DNA of 64,000 bases from Euonymus europaeus (Eukaryota > Streptophyta > Magnoliopsida > Celastrales > Celastraceae). The notes under the pieces were generated by a model. The model was not told where the DNA came from, made no database searches, and saw only the letters and a program-made list of their open reading frames with translations. The DNA is taken from assembly GCA_963580455.1 (NCBI GenBank), contig OY756971.1:10625001-10689000 (forward strand), written 5' to 3'. The position numbers were made by a program, and so were the translations under genes. Below, in pieces: positions 1 to 13,123 of this stretch (the first letter of the stretch is position 1; each line of letters begins with the position of its first letter).

Positions 1-2554
1 AGCCATTAAAAGCTCCTCCATAGAGAGAGTTGAGCAAGTTCCGACCATCAAAGTTGCTTGGTGTACACTTTGGATTGTTTTTCTATGTCAAATTTTATGA
101 GTATAAGCTTCCAAGATTATTTCGATTCCAAAACACCAACTTTCTATGAGAAATGGACAAAACCGTTAAAAGCTCCTCCATAGAGAGAGTTGAGCAACTT
201 CGGACCAGAAAAGTTGTCGATGTACACTTTTTAATGTGCTTCTAGGTCAAATTTTACGAGTATAAGCTTCCAAGATTATTTCGATGCCAAAACAAGTTCA
301 ACTTTCTATGACAAATGGACAAAACCGTTAAAAGCTCCTCCATAGAGAGAGTTGAGCAACTTCGGACCGTCAAAGATGCTCTGTGTACAACTTTTAATGT
401 TCTTTTATGCTAAATTTTACGAGTAAAAGCTTCAAGATTATTTAATTGCCAAAACACCAACTTTCTATGAGAAATGGAAAAAGCCATTAAAAGCTCCTCC
501 ATAGAGAGAGTTGAGCAAGTTCAGACCATCAAAGTTGCTTGGTGTACACTTTGTATTGTTTTTCTATGTCAAATTTTATGAGTATAAGCTTCCTAGATTA
601 TTTCGATGTCAAAACACCAACTTTCTATGAGAAATGGACAAAATTGTTAAAAGCTCCTCTATAGAGAGAGTTGAGCATTTTTGAACCATCAAAGTTGCTC
701 GGTGAAACTTTTTACTGTGCTTCTATGTCAAATTTTACGAGTATAAGCTTCCTAGATTATTTACATGCAAAGACCCCAACTTTCTATGAGAAATGGACAA
801 AATTGTTAAAAGCACCTCCATAGAGAGAGTTGAGTAAGTTCGGACCATCAAAGTTGCTTGGTGTACACTTTGGATTGTTTTTCTATGTCAAATTCTACGA
901 GTATAAGCTTCCAAGATTATTTCGATTCCAAAACACCGACTTTCTATGACAAATGGACAAAACCGTTAAAAGCTCCTCCATAGAGAGAGTTGAGCAACTT
1001 CGGACAAGAAAAGTTGTCGGTGTACACTTTTTAATGTTCTTATATGTCAAATTTTATAAGGATAAGCTTCCTAGATTATTTCGATGCAAAAACACCAACT
1101 TTTATGACAAATGGACAAAACCGTTAAAAGCTCCTCCATAGAGAAAGTTGAGCAACTTCGGACCGTCAAAGATGCTCTGTGTACAACTTTTATTGTTCTT
1201 TTATGCTAAATTTTACGAGTAAAAGCTTGAAGATTATTTAATTGCCAAAACACCAACTTTCTATGAGAAATGGAAAAAGCCATTAAAAGCTCCTCCATAG
1301 AGAGAGTTGAGCAAGTTCCGACCATCAAAGTTGCTTGGTGTACACTTTGGATTGTTTTTCTATGTCAAATTTTATGAGTATAAGCTTCCAAGATTATTTC
1401 GATTCCAAAACACCAACTTTCTATGAGAAATGGACAAAACCGTTAAAAGCTCCTCCATAGAGAGAGTTGAGCAACTTCGGACCAGAAAAGTTGTCGATGT
1501 ACACTTTTTAATGTGCTTCTAGGTCAAATTTTACGAGTATAAGCTTCCAAGATTATTTCGATGCCAAAACAAGTTCAACTTTCTATGACAAATGGACAAA
1601 ACCGTTAAAAGCTCCTCCATAGAGAGAGTTGAGCAACTTCGGACCGTCAAAGATGCTCTGTGTACAACTTTTAATGTTCTTTTATGCTAAATTTTACGAG
1701 TAAAAGCTTCAAGATTATTTAATTGCCAAAACACCAACTTTCTATGAGAAATGGAAAAAGCCATTAAAAGCTCCTCCATAGAGAGAGTTGAGCAAGTTCA
1801 GACCATCAAAGTTGCTTGGTGTACACTTTGTATTGTTTTTCTATGTCAAATTTTATGAGTATAAGCTTCCTAGATTATTTCGATGTCAAAACACCAACTT
1901 TCTATGAGAAATGGACAAAATTGTTAAAAGCTCCTCTATAGAGAGAGTTGAGCATTTTTGAACCATCAAAGTTGCTCGGTGAAACTTTTTACTGTGCTTC
2001 TATGTCAAATTTTACGAGTATAAGCTTCCTAGATTATTTACATGCAAAGATCCCAACTTTCTATGAGAAATGGACAAAATTGTTAAAAGCACCTCCATAG
2101 AGAGAGTTGAGTAAGTTCGGACCATCAAAGTTGCTTGGTGTACACTTTGGATTGTTTTTCTATGTCAAATTCTACGAGTATAAGCTTCCAAGATTATTTC
2201 GATTCCAAAACACCGACTTTCTATGACAAATGGACAAAACCGTTAAAAGCTCCTCCATAGAGAGAGTTGAGCAACTTCGGACAAGAAAAGTTGTCGGTGT
2301 ACACTTTTTAATGTTCTTATATGTCAAATTTTACAAGGATAAGCTTCCTAGATTATTTCGAATCAAAAACACCAACTTTTATGACAAATGGACAAAACCA
2401 TTAAAAGCTCCTCCATAGAGAAAGTTGAGCAACTTCGGACCGTCAAAGATGCTCTGTGTACAACTTTTATTGTTCTTTTATGCTAAATTTTACGAGTAAA
2501 AGCTTGAAGATTATTTAATTGCCAAAACACCAACTTTCTATAAGAAATGGAAAA
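1..2554 (+). repeat. 8-monomer higher-order repeat, two adjacent copies (1277 bp each)
   Basis: The sequence starting at position 1 (AGCCATTAAAAG, then GTTCCGACCATC) recurs at 1278, and again with small changes at 2555, giving a 1277-bp period of eight monomers. The eight units follow a fixed order: GTTCCGACCATC, GACCAGAAAAGTTGTCGATG, GACCGTCAAAGATGCTC, GTTCAGACCATC, CATTTTTGAACC, GTAAGTTCGGACC, GACAAGAAAAGTTGTCGGTG, then a second GACCGTCAAAGATGCTC unit. Copies 1 and 2 differ at only a few bases, for example ACCCCAAC versus ATCCCAAC and GATGCAAAA versus GAATCAAAA. The third copy keeps the first unit, then its order is rearranged. Confidence 0.85.
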
Positions 2555-4570
2555 AGTCATTAAAAGCTCTTCCATAGAGAGAGTTGAGCAAGTTCCGACC
2601 ATCAAAGTTGCTTGGTGTACACTTTGGATTGTTTTTCTATGTCAAATTTTATGAGTATAAGCTTCCAAGATTATTTCGATTCCAAAACACCAACTTTCTA
2701 TGAGAAATGGACAAAACCGTTAAAAGCTCCTCCATAGAGAGAGTTGAGCAACTTCGGACCGTCAAAGATGCTCTGTGTACAACTTTTAATGTTCTTTTAT
2801 GCTAAATTTTACGAGTAAAAGCTTCAAGATTATTTAATTGCCAAAACACCAACTTTCTATGAGAAATGGAAAAAGCCATTAAAAGCTCCTCCATAGAGAG
2901 AGTTGAGCAAGTTCAGACCATCAAAGTTGCTTGGTGTACACTTTGGATTGTTTTTCTATGTCAAATTTTATGAGTATAAGCTTCCAAGATTATTTCGATT
3001 CCAAAACACCAACTTTCTATGAGAAATGGACAAAACCGTTAAAAGCTCCTCCATAGAGAGAGTTGAGCAACTTCGGACCAGAAAAGTTGTCGATGTACAC
3101 TTTTTAATGTGCTTCTAGGTCAAATTTTACGAGTATAAGCTTCCAAGATTATTTCGATGCCAAAACAAGTTCAACTTTCTATGACAAATGGACAAAACCG
3201 TTAAAAGCTCCTCCATAGAGAGAGTTGAGCAACTTCGGACCGTCAAAGATGCTCTGTGTACAACTTTTAATGTTCTTTTATGCTAAATTTTACGAGTAAA
3301 AGCTTCAAGATTATTTAATTGCCAAAACACCAACTTTCTATGAGAAATGGAAAAAGCCATTAAAAGCTCCTCCATAGAGAGAGTTGAGCAAGTTCAGACC
3401 ATCAAAGTTGCTTGGTGTACACTTTGTATTGTTTTTCTATGTCAAATTTTATGAGTATAAGCTTCCTAGATTATTTCGATGTCAAAACACCAACTTTCTA
3501 TGAGAAATGGACAAAATTGTTAAAAGCTCCTCTATAGAGAGAGTTGAGCATTTTTGAACCATCAAAGTTGCTCGGTGAAACTTTTTACTGTGCTTCTATG
3601 TCAAATTTTACGAGTATAAGCTTCCTAGATTATTTACATGCAAAGATCCCAACTTTCTATGAGAAATGGACAAAATTGTTAAAAGCACCACCATAGAGAG
3701 AGTTGAGTAAGTTCGGACCATCAAAGTTGCTTGGTGTACACTTTGGATTGTTTTTCTATGTCAAATTCTACGAGTATAAGCTTCCAAGATTATTTCGATT
3801 CCAAAACACCGACTTTCTATGACAAATGGACAAAACCGTTAAAAGCTTCTCCATAGAGAGAGTTGAGCACCTTCGGACCAGAAAAGTTGTCGATGTACAC
3901 TTTTTAATGTGCTTCTAGGTCAAATTTTACGAGTATAAGCTTCCAAGATTATTTCGATGCCAAAACAAGTTCAACTTTCTATGACAAATGGACAAAACCG
4001 TTAAAAGCTCCTCCATAGAGAGAGTTGAGCAACTTCGGACCGTCAAAGATGCTCTGTGTACAACTTTTAATGTTCTTTTATGCTAAATTTTACGAGTAAA
4101 AGCTTCAAGATTATTTAATTGCCAAAACACCAACTTTCTATGAGAAATGGAAAAAGCCATTAAAAGCTCCTCCACAGAGAGAGTTGAGCAAGTTCAGACC
4201 ATCAAAGTTGCTTGGTGTACACTTTGTATTGTTTTTATATGTCAAATTTTATGAGTATAAGCTTCCTAGATTATTTCGATGTCAAAACACCAACTTTCTA
4301 TGAGAAATGGACAAAATTGTTAAAAGCTCCTCTATAGAGAGAGTTGAGCATTTTTGAACCATCAAAGTTGCTCGGTGAAACTTTTTACTGTGCTTCTATG
4401 TCAAATTTTACGAGTATAAGCTTCCTAGATTATTTACATGCAAAGATCCCAACTTTCTATGAGAAATGGACAAAATTGTTAAAAGCATCTCCATAGAGAG
4501 AGTTGAGTAAGTTCGGACCATCAAAGTTGCTTGGTGTACACTTTGGATTGTTTTTCTATGTCAAATTCTA

Positions 4571-7500
4571 CGAGTATAAGCTTCCAAGATTATTTCGATT
4601 CCAAAACACCGACTTTCTATGAAAAATGGACAAAACCGTTAAAAGCTCCTCCATATTGAGAGTTGAGCAACTTCGGACAAGAAAAGTTGTCGGTGTACAC
4701 TTTCTAATGTTCTTATATGTCAAATTTTACAAGGATAAGCTTCCTAGATTATTTCGATGCGAAAACACCAACTTTTATGACAAATGGACAAAACCGTTAA
4801 AAGCTCCTCCATAGAGACAGTTGAGCAACTTCGGACCGTCAAAGATGCTCTGTGTACAACTTTTATTGTTCTTTTATGCTAAATTTTACGAGTAAAAGCT
4901 TCAAGATTATTTAATTGCCAAAACACCAACTTTCTATGAGAAATGGAAAAAGCCATTAAAAGCTCCTCCATAGAGAGAGTTGAGCAAGTTCCGACCATCA
5001 AAGTTGCTTGGTGTACACTTTGGATTGTTTTTCTATGTCAAATTTTATGAGTATAAGCTTCCAAGATTATTTCGATTCCAAAACACCAACTTTCTATGAG
5101 AAATGGACAAAACCGTTAAAAGCTCCTCCATAAAGAGAGTTGAGCAACTTCGGACCAGAAAAGTTGTCGGTGTACACTTTTTAATGTTCTTCTATGTCAA
5201 ATTTTACCAGTATAAGCTTCCTAGATTATTTCGATGCGAAAACACCAACTTTTATGACAAATGAACAAAACCGTTAAAAGCTCCTCCATAGAGAGAGTTG
5301 AGCAATTTCGGACCGTCAAAGATGCTCTGTGTACAACTTTTATTGTTCTTTTATGCTAAATTTTACGAGTAAAAGCTTCAAGATTATTTAATTGCCAAAA
5401 AACCAAATTTCTATGAGAAATGGAAAAAGCCATTAAAAGCTCCTCCATAGAGAGAGTTGAGCAAGTTCAGACAATCTAAGTTGCTTGGTGTACACTTTGT
5501 ATTGTTTTTCTATGTCAAATTTTATGAGTATAAGCCTCCTAGATTATTTCGATGTCAAAACACCAACTTTCTGTGAGAAATGGACAAAATTGTTAAAAGC
5601 TCCACTATAGAGAGAGTTGACCATTTTCGAACCATCAAAGTTGCTAGGTGAAACTTTTTACTGTGCTTCTAGATCAAATTTTACGAGTATAAGCTTCCAA
5701 GATTATTTCAATGCCAAAACAAGTTCAACTTTCTATGACAAATGGACAAAACCGTTAAAAGCTCCTCCATAGAGAGAGTTGAGCAACTTCGGACCGTCAA
5801 AGATGCTCTGTGTACAACTTTTATTGATCTTTTATGCTAAATTTTACGAGCAAAAGCTTCAAGATTATTTAATTGCCAAAACACCAACTTTCTATGAGAA
5901 ATGGAAAAAGCCATTAAAAGCTCCTCCATAGAGAGAGTTGAGCAAGTTCAGACCATCAAAGTTGCTTGGTGTACACTTTGTATTGTTTTTCTATGTCAAA
6001 TTTTATGAGTATAAGCTTCCAAGATTATTTCGATTCCAAAACACCAACTTTCTATGAGAAATGGACAAAACCGTTAAAAGCTCCTCCATAGAGAGAGTTG
6101 AGCAACTTCGGACCAGAAAAGTTGTCGGTGTACACTTTTTAATGTTCTTCTATGTCAAATTTTACCAGTATAAGCTTCCTAGATTATTTCGATGCGAAAA
6201 CACCAACTTTTATGACAAATGAACAAAACCGTTAAAAGCTCCTCCATAGAGAGAGTTGAGCAATTTCGGACCGTCAAAGATGCTCTGTGTACAACTTTTA
6301 TTGTTCTTTTATGCTAAATTTTACGAGTAAAAGCTTCAAGATTATTTAATTGCCAAAAAACCAAATTTCTATGAGAAATGGAAAAAGCCATTAAAAGCTC
6401 CTCCATAGAGAGAGTTGAGCAAGTTCAGACCATCTAAGTTGCTTGGTGTACACTTTGTATTGTTTTTCTATGTCAAATTTTATGAGTATAAGCTTCCTAG
6501 ATTATTTCGATGTCAAAACACCAACTTTCTATGAGAAATGGACAAAATTGTTAAAAGCTCCACTATAGAGAGAGTTGACCATTTTCGAACCATCAAAGTT
6601 GCTAGGTGAAACTTTTTACTGTGCTTCTAGGTCAAATTTTACGAGTATAAGCTTCCAAGATTATTTCAATGCCAAAACAAGTTCAACTTTCTATGACAAA
6701 TGGACAAAACCGTTAAAAGCTCCTCCATAGAGAGAGTTGAGCAACTTCGGACCGTCAAAGATGCTCTGTGTACAACTTTTAATGTTCTTTTATGCTAAAT
6801 TTTACGAGTAAAAGCTTCAAGATTATTTAATTGCCAAAACACCAACTTTCTATGAGAAATGGAAAAAGCCATTAAAAGCTCCTCCATAGAGAGAGTTGAG
6901 CAAGTTCAGACCATCAAAGTTGCTTGGTGTACACTTTGTATTGTTTTTCTATGTCAAATTTTATGAGTATAAGCTTCCTAGATTATTTCGATGTCAAAAC
7001 ACCAACTTTCTATGAGAAATGGACAAAATTGTTAAAAGCTCCTCTATAGAGAGAGTTGAGCATTTTTGAACCATCAAAGTTGCTCGGTGAAACTTTTTAC
7101 TGTGCTTCTATGTCAAATTTTACGAGTATAAGCTTCCTAGATTATTTACATGCAAAGATCCCAACTTTCTATGAGAAATGGACAAAATTGTTAAAAGCAC
7201 CTCCATAGAGAGAGTTGAGTAAGTTCGGACCATCAAAGTTGCTTGGTGTACACTTTGGATTGTTTTTCTATGTCAAATTCTACGAGTATAAGCTTCCAAG
7301 ATTATTTCGATTCCAAAACACCGACTTTCTATGACAAATGGACAAACCCGTTAAAAGCTCCTCCATAGAGAGAGTTGAGCAACTTCGGACAAGAAAAGTT
7401 GTCGGTGTACACTTTTTAATGTTCTTATATGTCAAATTTTACAAGTATAAGCTTCCTAGATTATTTCGATGCGAAAACACCAACTTTTATGACAAATGGA

Positions 7501-10500
7501 AAAAACCGTTAAAACCTCCTCCATAGAGACAGTTGAGCAACTTCGGACCGTCAAAGATGCTCTGTGTACAACTTTTATTGTTCTTTTATGCTAAATTTTA
7601 CGAGTAAAAGCTTGAAGATTATTTAATTGCCAAAACACCAACTTTCTATGAGAAATGGAAAAAGCCATTAAAAGCTCCTCCATAGAGAGAGTTGAGCAAG
7701 TTCAGACCATCAAAGTTGCTTGGTGTACACTTTGTATTGTTTTTCTATGTCAAATTTTATGAGTATAAGCTTCCAAGATTATTTCGATTCCAAAACACCG
7801 ACTTTCTATGAAAAATGGACAAAACCGTTAAAAGCTCCTCCATATTGAGAGTTGAGCAACTTCGGACAAGAAAAGTTGTCGGTGTACACTTTCTAATGTT
7901 CTTATATGTCAAATTTTACAAGGATAAGCTTCCTAGATTATTTCGATGCGAAAACACCAACTTTTATGACAAATGGACAAAACCGTTAAAAGCTCCTCCA
8001 TAGAGACAGTTGAGCAACTTCGGACCGTCAAAGATGCTCTGTGTACAACTTTTATTGTTCTTTTATGCTAAATTTTACGAGTAAAAGCTTCAAGATTATT
8101 TAATTGCCAAAACACCAACTTTCTATGAGAAATGGAAAAAGCCATTAAAAGCTCCTCCATAGAGAGAGTTGAGCAAGTTCCGACCATCAAAGTTGCTTGG
8201 TGTACACTTTGGATTGTTTTTCTATGTCAAATTTTATGAGTATAAGCTTCCAAGATTATTTCGATTCCAAAACACCAACTTTCTATGAGAAATGGACAAA
8301 ACCGTTAAAAGCTCCTCCATAAAGAGAGTTGAGCAACTTCGGACCAGAAAAGTTGTCGGTGTACACTTTTTAATGTTCTTCTATGTCAAATTTTACCAGT
8401 ATAAGCTTCCTAGATTATTTCGATGCGAAAACACCAACTTTTATGACAAATGAACAAAACCGTTAAAAGCTCCTCCATAGAGAGAGTTGAGCAATTTCGG
8501 ACCGTCAAAGATGCTCTGTGTACAACTTTTATTGTTCTTTTATGCTAAATTTTACGAGTAAAAGCTTCAAGATTATTTAATTGCCAAAAAACCAAATTTC
8601 TATGAGAAATGGAAAAAGCCATTAAAAGCTCCTCCATAGAGAGAGTTGAGCAAGTTCAGACAATCTAAGTTGCTTGGTGTACACTTTGTATTGTTTTTCT
8701 ATGTCAAATTTTATGAGTATAAGCTTCCTAGATTATTTCGATGTCAAAACACCAACTTTCTATGAGAAATGGACAAAATTGTTAAAAGCTCCACTATAGA
8801 GAGAGTTGACCATTTTCGAACCATCAAAGTTGCTAGGTGAAACTTTTTACTGTGCTTCTAGATCAAATTTTACGAGTATAAGCTTCCAAGATTATTTCAA
8901 TGCCAAAACAAGTTCAACTTTCTATGACAAATGGACAAAACCGTTAAAAGCTCCTCCATAGAGAGAGTTGAGCAACTTCGGACCGTCAAAGATGCTCTGT
9001 GTACAACTTTTAATGTTCTTTTATGCTAAATTTTACGAGCAAAAGCTTCAAGATTATTTAATTGCCAAAACACCAACTTTCTATGAGAAATGGAAAAAGC
9101 CATTAAAAGCTCCTCCATAGAGAGAGTTGAGCAAGTTCAGACCATCAAAGTTGCTTGGTGTACACTTTGTATTGTTTTTCTATGTCAAATTTTATGAGTA
9201 TAAGCTTCCAAGATTATTTCGATTCCAAAACACCAACTTTCTATGAGAAATGGACAAAACCGTTAAAAGCTCCTCCATAGAGAGAGTTGAGCAACTTCGG
9301 ACCAGAAAAGTTGTCGGTGTACACTTTTTAATGTTCTTCTATGTCAAATTTTACCAGTATAAGCTTCCTAGATTATTTCGATGCGAAAACACCAACTTTT
9401 ATGACAAATGAACAAAACCGTTAAAAGCTCCTCCATAGAGAGAGTTGAGCAATTTCGGACCGTCAAAGATGCTCTGTGTACAACTTTTATTGTTCTTTTA
9501 TGCTAAATTTTACGAGTAAAAGCTTCAAGATTATTTAATTGCCAAAAAACCAAATTTCTATGAGAAATGGAAAAAGCCATTAAAAGCTCCTCCATAGAGA
9601 GAGTTGAGCAAGTTCAGACCATCTAAGTTGCTTGGTGTACACTTTGTATTGTTTTTCTATGTCAAATTTTATGAGTATAAGCTTCCTAGATTATTTCGAT
9701 GTCAAAACACCAACTTTCTATGAGAAATGGACAAAATTGTTAAAAGCTCCACTATAGAGAGAGTTGACCATTTTCGAACCATCAAAGTTGCTAGGTGAAA
9801 CTTTTTACTGTGCTTCTAGGTCAAATTTTACGAGTATAAGCTTCCAAGATTATTTCAATGCCAAAACAAGTTCAACTTTCTATGACAAATGGACAAAACC
9901 GTTAAAAGCTCCTCCATAGAGAGAGTTGAGCAACTTCGGACCGTCAAAGATGCTCTGTGTACAACTTTTAATGTTCTTTTATGCTAAATTTTACGAGTAA
10001 AAGCTTCAAGATTATTTAATTGCCAAAACACCAACTTTCTATGAGAAATGGAAAAAGCCATTAAAAGCTCCTCCATAGAGAGAGTTGAGCAAGTTCAGAC
10101 TATCAAAGTTGCTTGGTGTACACTTTGTATTGTTTTTCTATGTCAAATTTTATGAGTATAAGCTTCCTAGATTATTTCGATGTCAAAACACCAACTTTCT
10201 ATGAGAAATGGACAAAATTGTTAAAAGCTCCTCTATAGAGAGAGTTGAGCATTTTTGAACCATCAAAGTTGCTCGGTGAAACTTTTTACTGTGCTTCTAT
10301 GTCAAATTTTACGAGTATAAGCTTCCTAGATTATTTACATGCAAAGATCCCAACTTTCTATGAGAAATGGACAAAATTGTTAAAAGCACCTCCATAGAGA
10401 GAGTTGAGTAAGTTCGGACCATCAAAGTTGCTTGGTGTACACTTTGGATTGTTTTTCTATGTCAAATTCTACGAGTATAAGCTTCCAAGATTATTTCGAT

Positions 10501-10948
10501 TCCAAAACACCGACTTTCTATGACAAATGGACAAACCCGTTAAAAGCTCCTCCATAGAGAGAGTTGAGCAACTTCGGACAAGAAAAGTTGTCGGTGTACA
10601 CTTTTTAATGTTCTTATATGTCAAATTTTACAAGTATAAGCTTCCTAGATTATTTCGATGCGAAAACACCAACTTTTATGACAAATGGAAAAAACCGTTA
10701 AAAGCTCCTCCATAGAGACAGTTGAGCAACTTCGGACCGTCAAAGATGCTCTGTGTACAACTTTTATTGTTCTTTTATGCTAAATTTTACGAGTAAAAGC
10801 TTGAAGATTATTTAATTGCCAAAACACCAACTTTCTATGAGAAATGGAAAAAGCCATTAAAAGCTCCTCCATAGAGAGAGTTGAGCAAGTTCAGACCATC
10901 AAAGTTGCTTGGTGTACACTTTGTATTGTTTTTCTATGTCAAATTTTA
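4571..10948 (+). repeat. 20-monomer tandem segmental duplication (3189 bp x 2)
   Basis: Positions about 4571-7759 and 7760-10948 are near-identical at an offset of 3189 bp. Rare diagnostic variants confirm the register: CATATTGAGAG at about 4650 and 7840, ATGAACAAAACC at 5261 and 8450, CCACTATAG followed by GTTGACC, and GACAAACCC at about 7343 and 10532. Only scattered differences were seen by eye, such as AAGCCTCC versus AAGCTTCC near 5536 and AAAACCTCC versus AAAAGCTCC near 7511. Boundaries are approximate because neighbouring monomers are similar. Confidence 0.85.
5100..7000 (+). repeat. 6-monomer (958 bp) sub-repeat inside the 20-mer
   Basis: A run of variants (AGTTGTCGGTG with TTTTACCAG, ATGAACAAAACC, AAAAAACCAAATTTC, ATCTAAGTTGCTTGG, CCACTATAG with GTTGACC, and TTGCTAGGTGAAAC) occurs first from about 5150 and again about 958 bp later (for example ATGAAC at 5261 and 6219). 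The same pair is carried along in the second 3189-bp copy, so the 6-mer duplication came before the 20-mer duplication. Confidence 0.75.
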
Positions 10949-13118
10949 TGAGTATAAGCTTCCAAGATTATTTCGATTCCAAAACACCAACTTTCTATGA
11001 GAAATGGACAAAACCGTTAAAAGCTCCTCCATAGAGAGAGTTGAGCAACTTCGGACCAGAAAAGTTGTCGGTGTACACTTTTTAATGTTCTTCTATGTCA
11101 AATTTTACCAGTATAAGCTTCCTAGATTATTTCGATGCGAAAACACCAACTTTTATGACAAATGGACAAAACCGTTAAAAGCTCCTCCATAGAGAGAGTT
11201 GAGCAACTTCGGACCGTCAAAGATGCTCTGTGTACAACTTTTATTGTTCTTTTATGCTAAATTTTACGAGTAAAAGCTTCAAGATTATTTAATTGCCAAA
11301 AACCAACTTTCTATGAGAAATGGAAAAAGCCATTAAAAGTTCTTTCATAGAGAGAGTTGAGCAAGTTCAGACCATCAAAGTTGCTTGGTGTACACTTTGT
11401 ATTATTTTTCTATGTCAAATTTTATGAGTATAAGCTTCCTAGATTATTTCGATGCGAAAACACCAACTTTTATTACAAATGGACAAAACCGTTAAAAGCT
11501 CCACCATAGAGAGAGTTGAGCAACTTCGGACCGTCAAAGATGCTATGTGTACAACTTTTATTTTTCTTTTATGCCAAATTTTACGAGTATAAGCTTCAAG
11601 ATTATTTAATTGCCAAAACACCAACTTTCTATGAGAAATGGACAAAGCCGTAAAAAGCTCCTCCATTGAGAGAGTTGAGCTACTTCGGACCATCAAAGTT
11701 GCTCGGCGTACACTTTTTAATGTTCTTCTATGTCAAATTTTACGATTATAAGCTTCCTGGATTATTTCGATGCCAAAACACCAACTTTCTATGACCAATG
11801 GATAAAATTGTTAAAAGCTCCTCCATAGAGAGAGTTGAGCAACTTTGGACCATCAAAGTTGCTCGGTGTACACTTTTTATTGTGCTTCTATGTCAAATTT
11901 TACGAGTATAAGCTTCCAAGATTATTTCGATGCTAAAACACCAACTTTCTATGACAAATGGACAAAGCCGTTAAAAGTACCTCCATAAAGAGAGTTGAGC
12001 AAGTTCGAAACATCAAAGTTGCTCGGTGTACACTTTTTAATGTTCTTCTATGTCAAATTTTACGAGTATAAGCTTCCAAGATTATTTCGATGCCAAAACA
12101 ACAACTTTCTATGACAAATGGACAAAACCGTTCAAAGCTCCTCCATAGAAAGAGTTGAGCAACTTCCCACCAGCAAAGTTCCTCGGTGTACACTTTTTAT
12201 TGTTCTTCTATATCAAATTTTACGAGTTTAAGCTTCCAAGATTACTTCGATGCAAAACACCAACATGCTATGACAAATGGAAAAAATCGTTAAAAGCTCC
12301 TCCATGGAGAGAGTTAATCAACTTTGGACGATCAAAGTTGCTCGGTGTACACTTTTTAATGTTCTTCTATGTCAAATTTTACAAGTATAAGCTTCCTAGA
12401 TTATTTCGATTAAAAAACCACAACTTTCTATGAGAAATTGACAAAATTGTTAAAAGCTCCTCTATAGAGAGAGTTAAGCATTTTCGAACCAGCAAAGTTG
12501 CTCGGTGAAACTTTTTATTGTGCTTCTACGTCAAATTTTACGAGTATAAGCTTCCTAGATTATTTCGATGCCAAAACACCAATTTTCTATGACAAATGGA
12601 CAAAATTGTTAAAAGCTCCTCTATAGAGAGAGTTGAGCAACTTCGAACCATCAAAGTTTCTCGGTGTAACTTTTTATTGTGCTTCTATGTCAAATTTTAC
12701 GAGTATAAGCTTCCTAGATTATTTCGATGCCAAAACACCAACTTTCTATGACGAATGGACAAAATTGTTAAAAGCTCCTCCATAGAGAGAGTTGAGCAAC
12801 TTCGAACCATCAAAGTTCCTTAGTGTACAATTTTTATTGTGCATCTATGTCAAATTTTACGAGTATAAGATTCTAAGATTATTTCGATGCAAAACACCAA
12901 CATGCTATGACAAATGGTCAAAATCGTTAAAAGCTCCTCCATAGATAGAGTTAATCAACTTCAGACCATCAAAGGTGCTCGGTGTACACTTTTTATTGTT
13001 CTTCTATGTCAAATTTTACGAGTATAAGCTTCCTAAATTATTTCGATGCGAAAACCCCAACTTTCTATGACAAATTCATAAAATTGTTAAAAGCTCCTCC
13101 ATAGAGAGTGTTGAGCAA

Positions 13119-13123
13119 CTTCG
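13119..13123 (+). repeat. Target-site duplication CTTCG, left copy
   Basis: CTTCG directly precedes the TGCTGGG terminus of the solo LTR and is repeated immediately after its other end (14601-14605). It belongs to the satellite motif GCAACTTCGGACC, so the empty site can be read by joining the flanks. Confidence 0.93.

Larger units (their letters stand above)
1..13123 (+). repeat. Satellite array, block 1 (159-160 bp monomers, about 82 copies)
   Basis: Head-to-tail monomers are recognised by the recurring landmark TAGAGAGAGTTGAG (at 21, 181, 343, 502, 662, 821 and onward), a HindIII site AAGCTT in nearly every unit, and the string CCAACTTTCTATGA. Spacing is mostly 159-160 bp; a variant carrying AAGTTCAAC is 162 bp. 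Several subfamilies can be told apart. One reads GACCATCAAAGTTGCT, one GACCAGAAAAGTTG, one GACCGTCAAAGATGCT with TTAATTGCC downstream, one starts GCATTTT..GAACC with GGTGAAAC, and one has CCCACCAGCAAAGTTCCT with ATGCTATGAC. Short open frames of 62-92 codons recur here, but they follow the DNA repeat and show no independent sign of coding. The array resembles plant centromeric or pericentromeric satellites in monomer size; its chromosomal location cannot be read from this window. Confidence 0.97.

Noticed and set aside
953..1141. Recurring 62-codon plus-strand frames (MDKTVKSSS...), also at 2230, 4626, 7338, 7815, 10527 and 11004, as a small protein family
   Set aside because: They span monomer boundaries, differ only where the satellite differs, and the 159/160-bp period shifts the frame between monomers. 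No start context or substitution pattern suggests selection on protein.
1..13123. CRISPR-like array
   Set aside because: The whole 160-bp unit is repeated with no unique spacers, in a plant context. It is satellite DNA.
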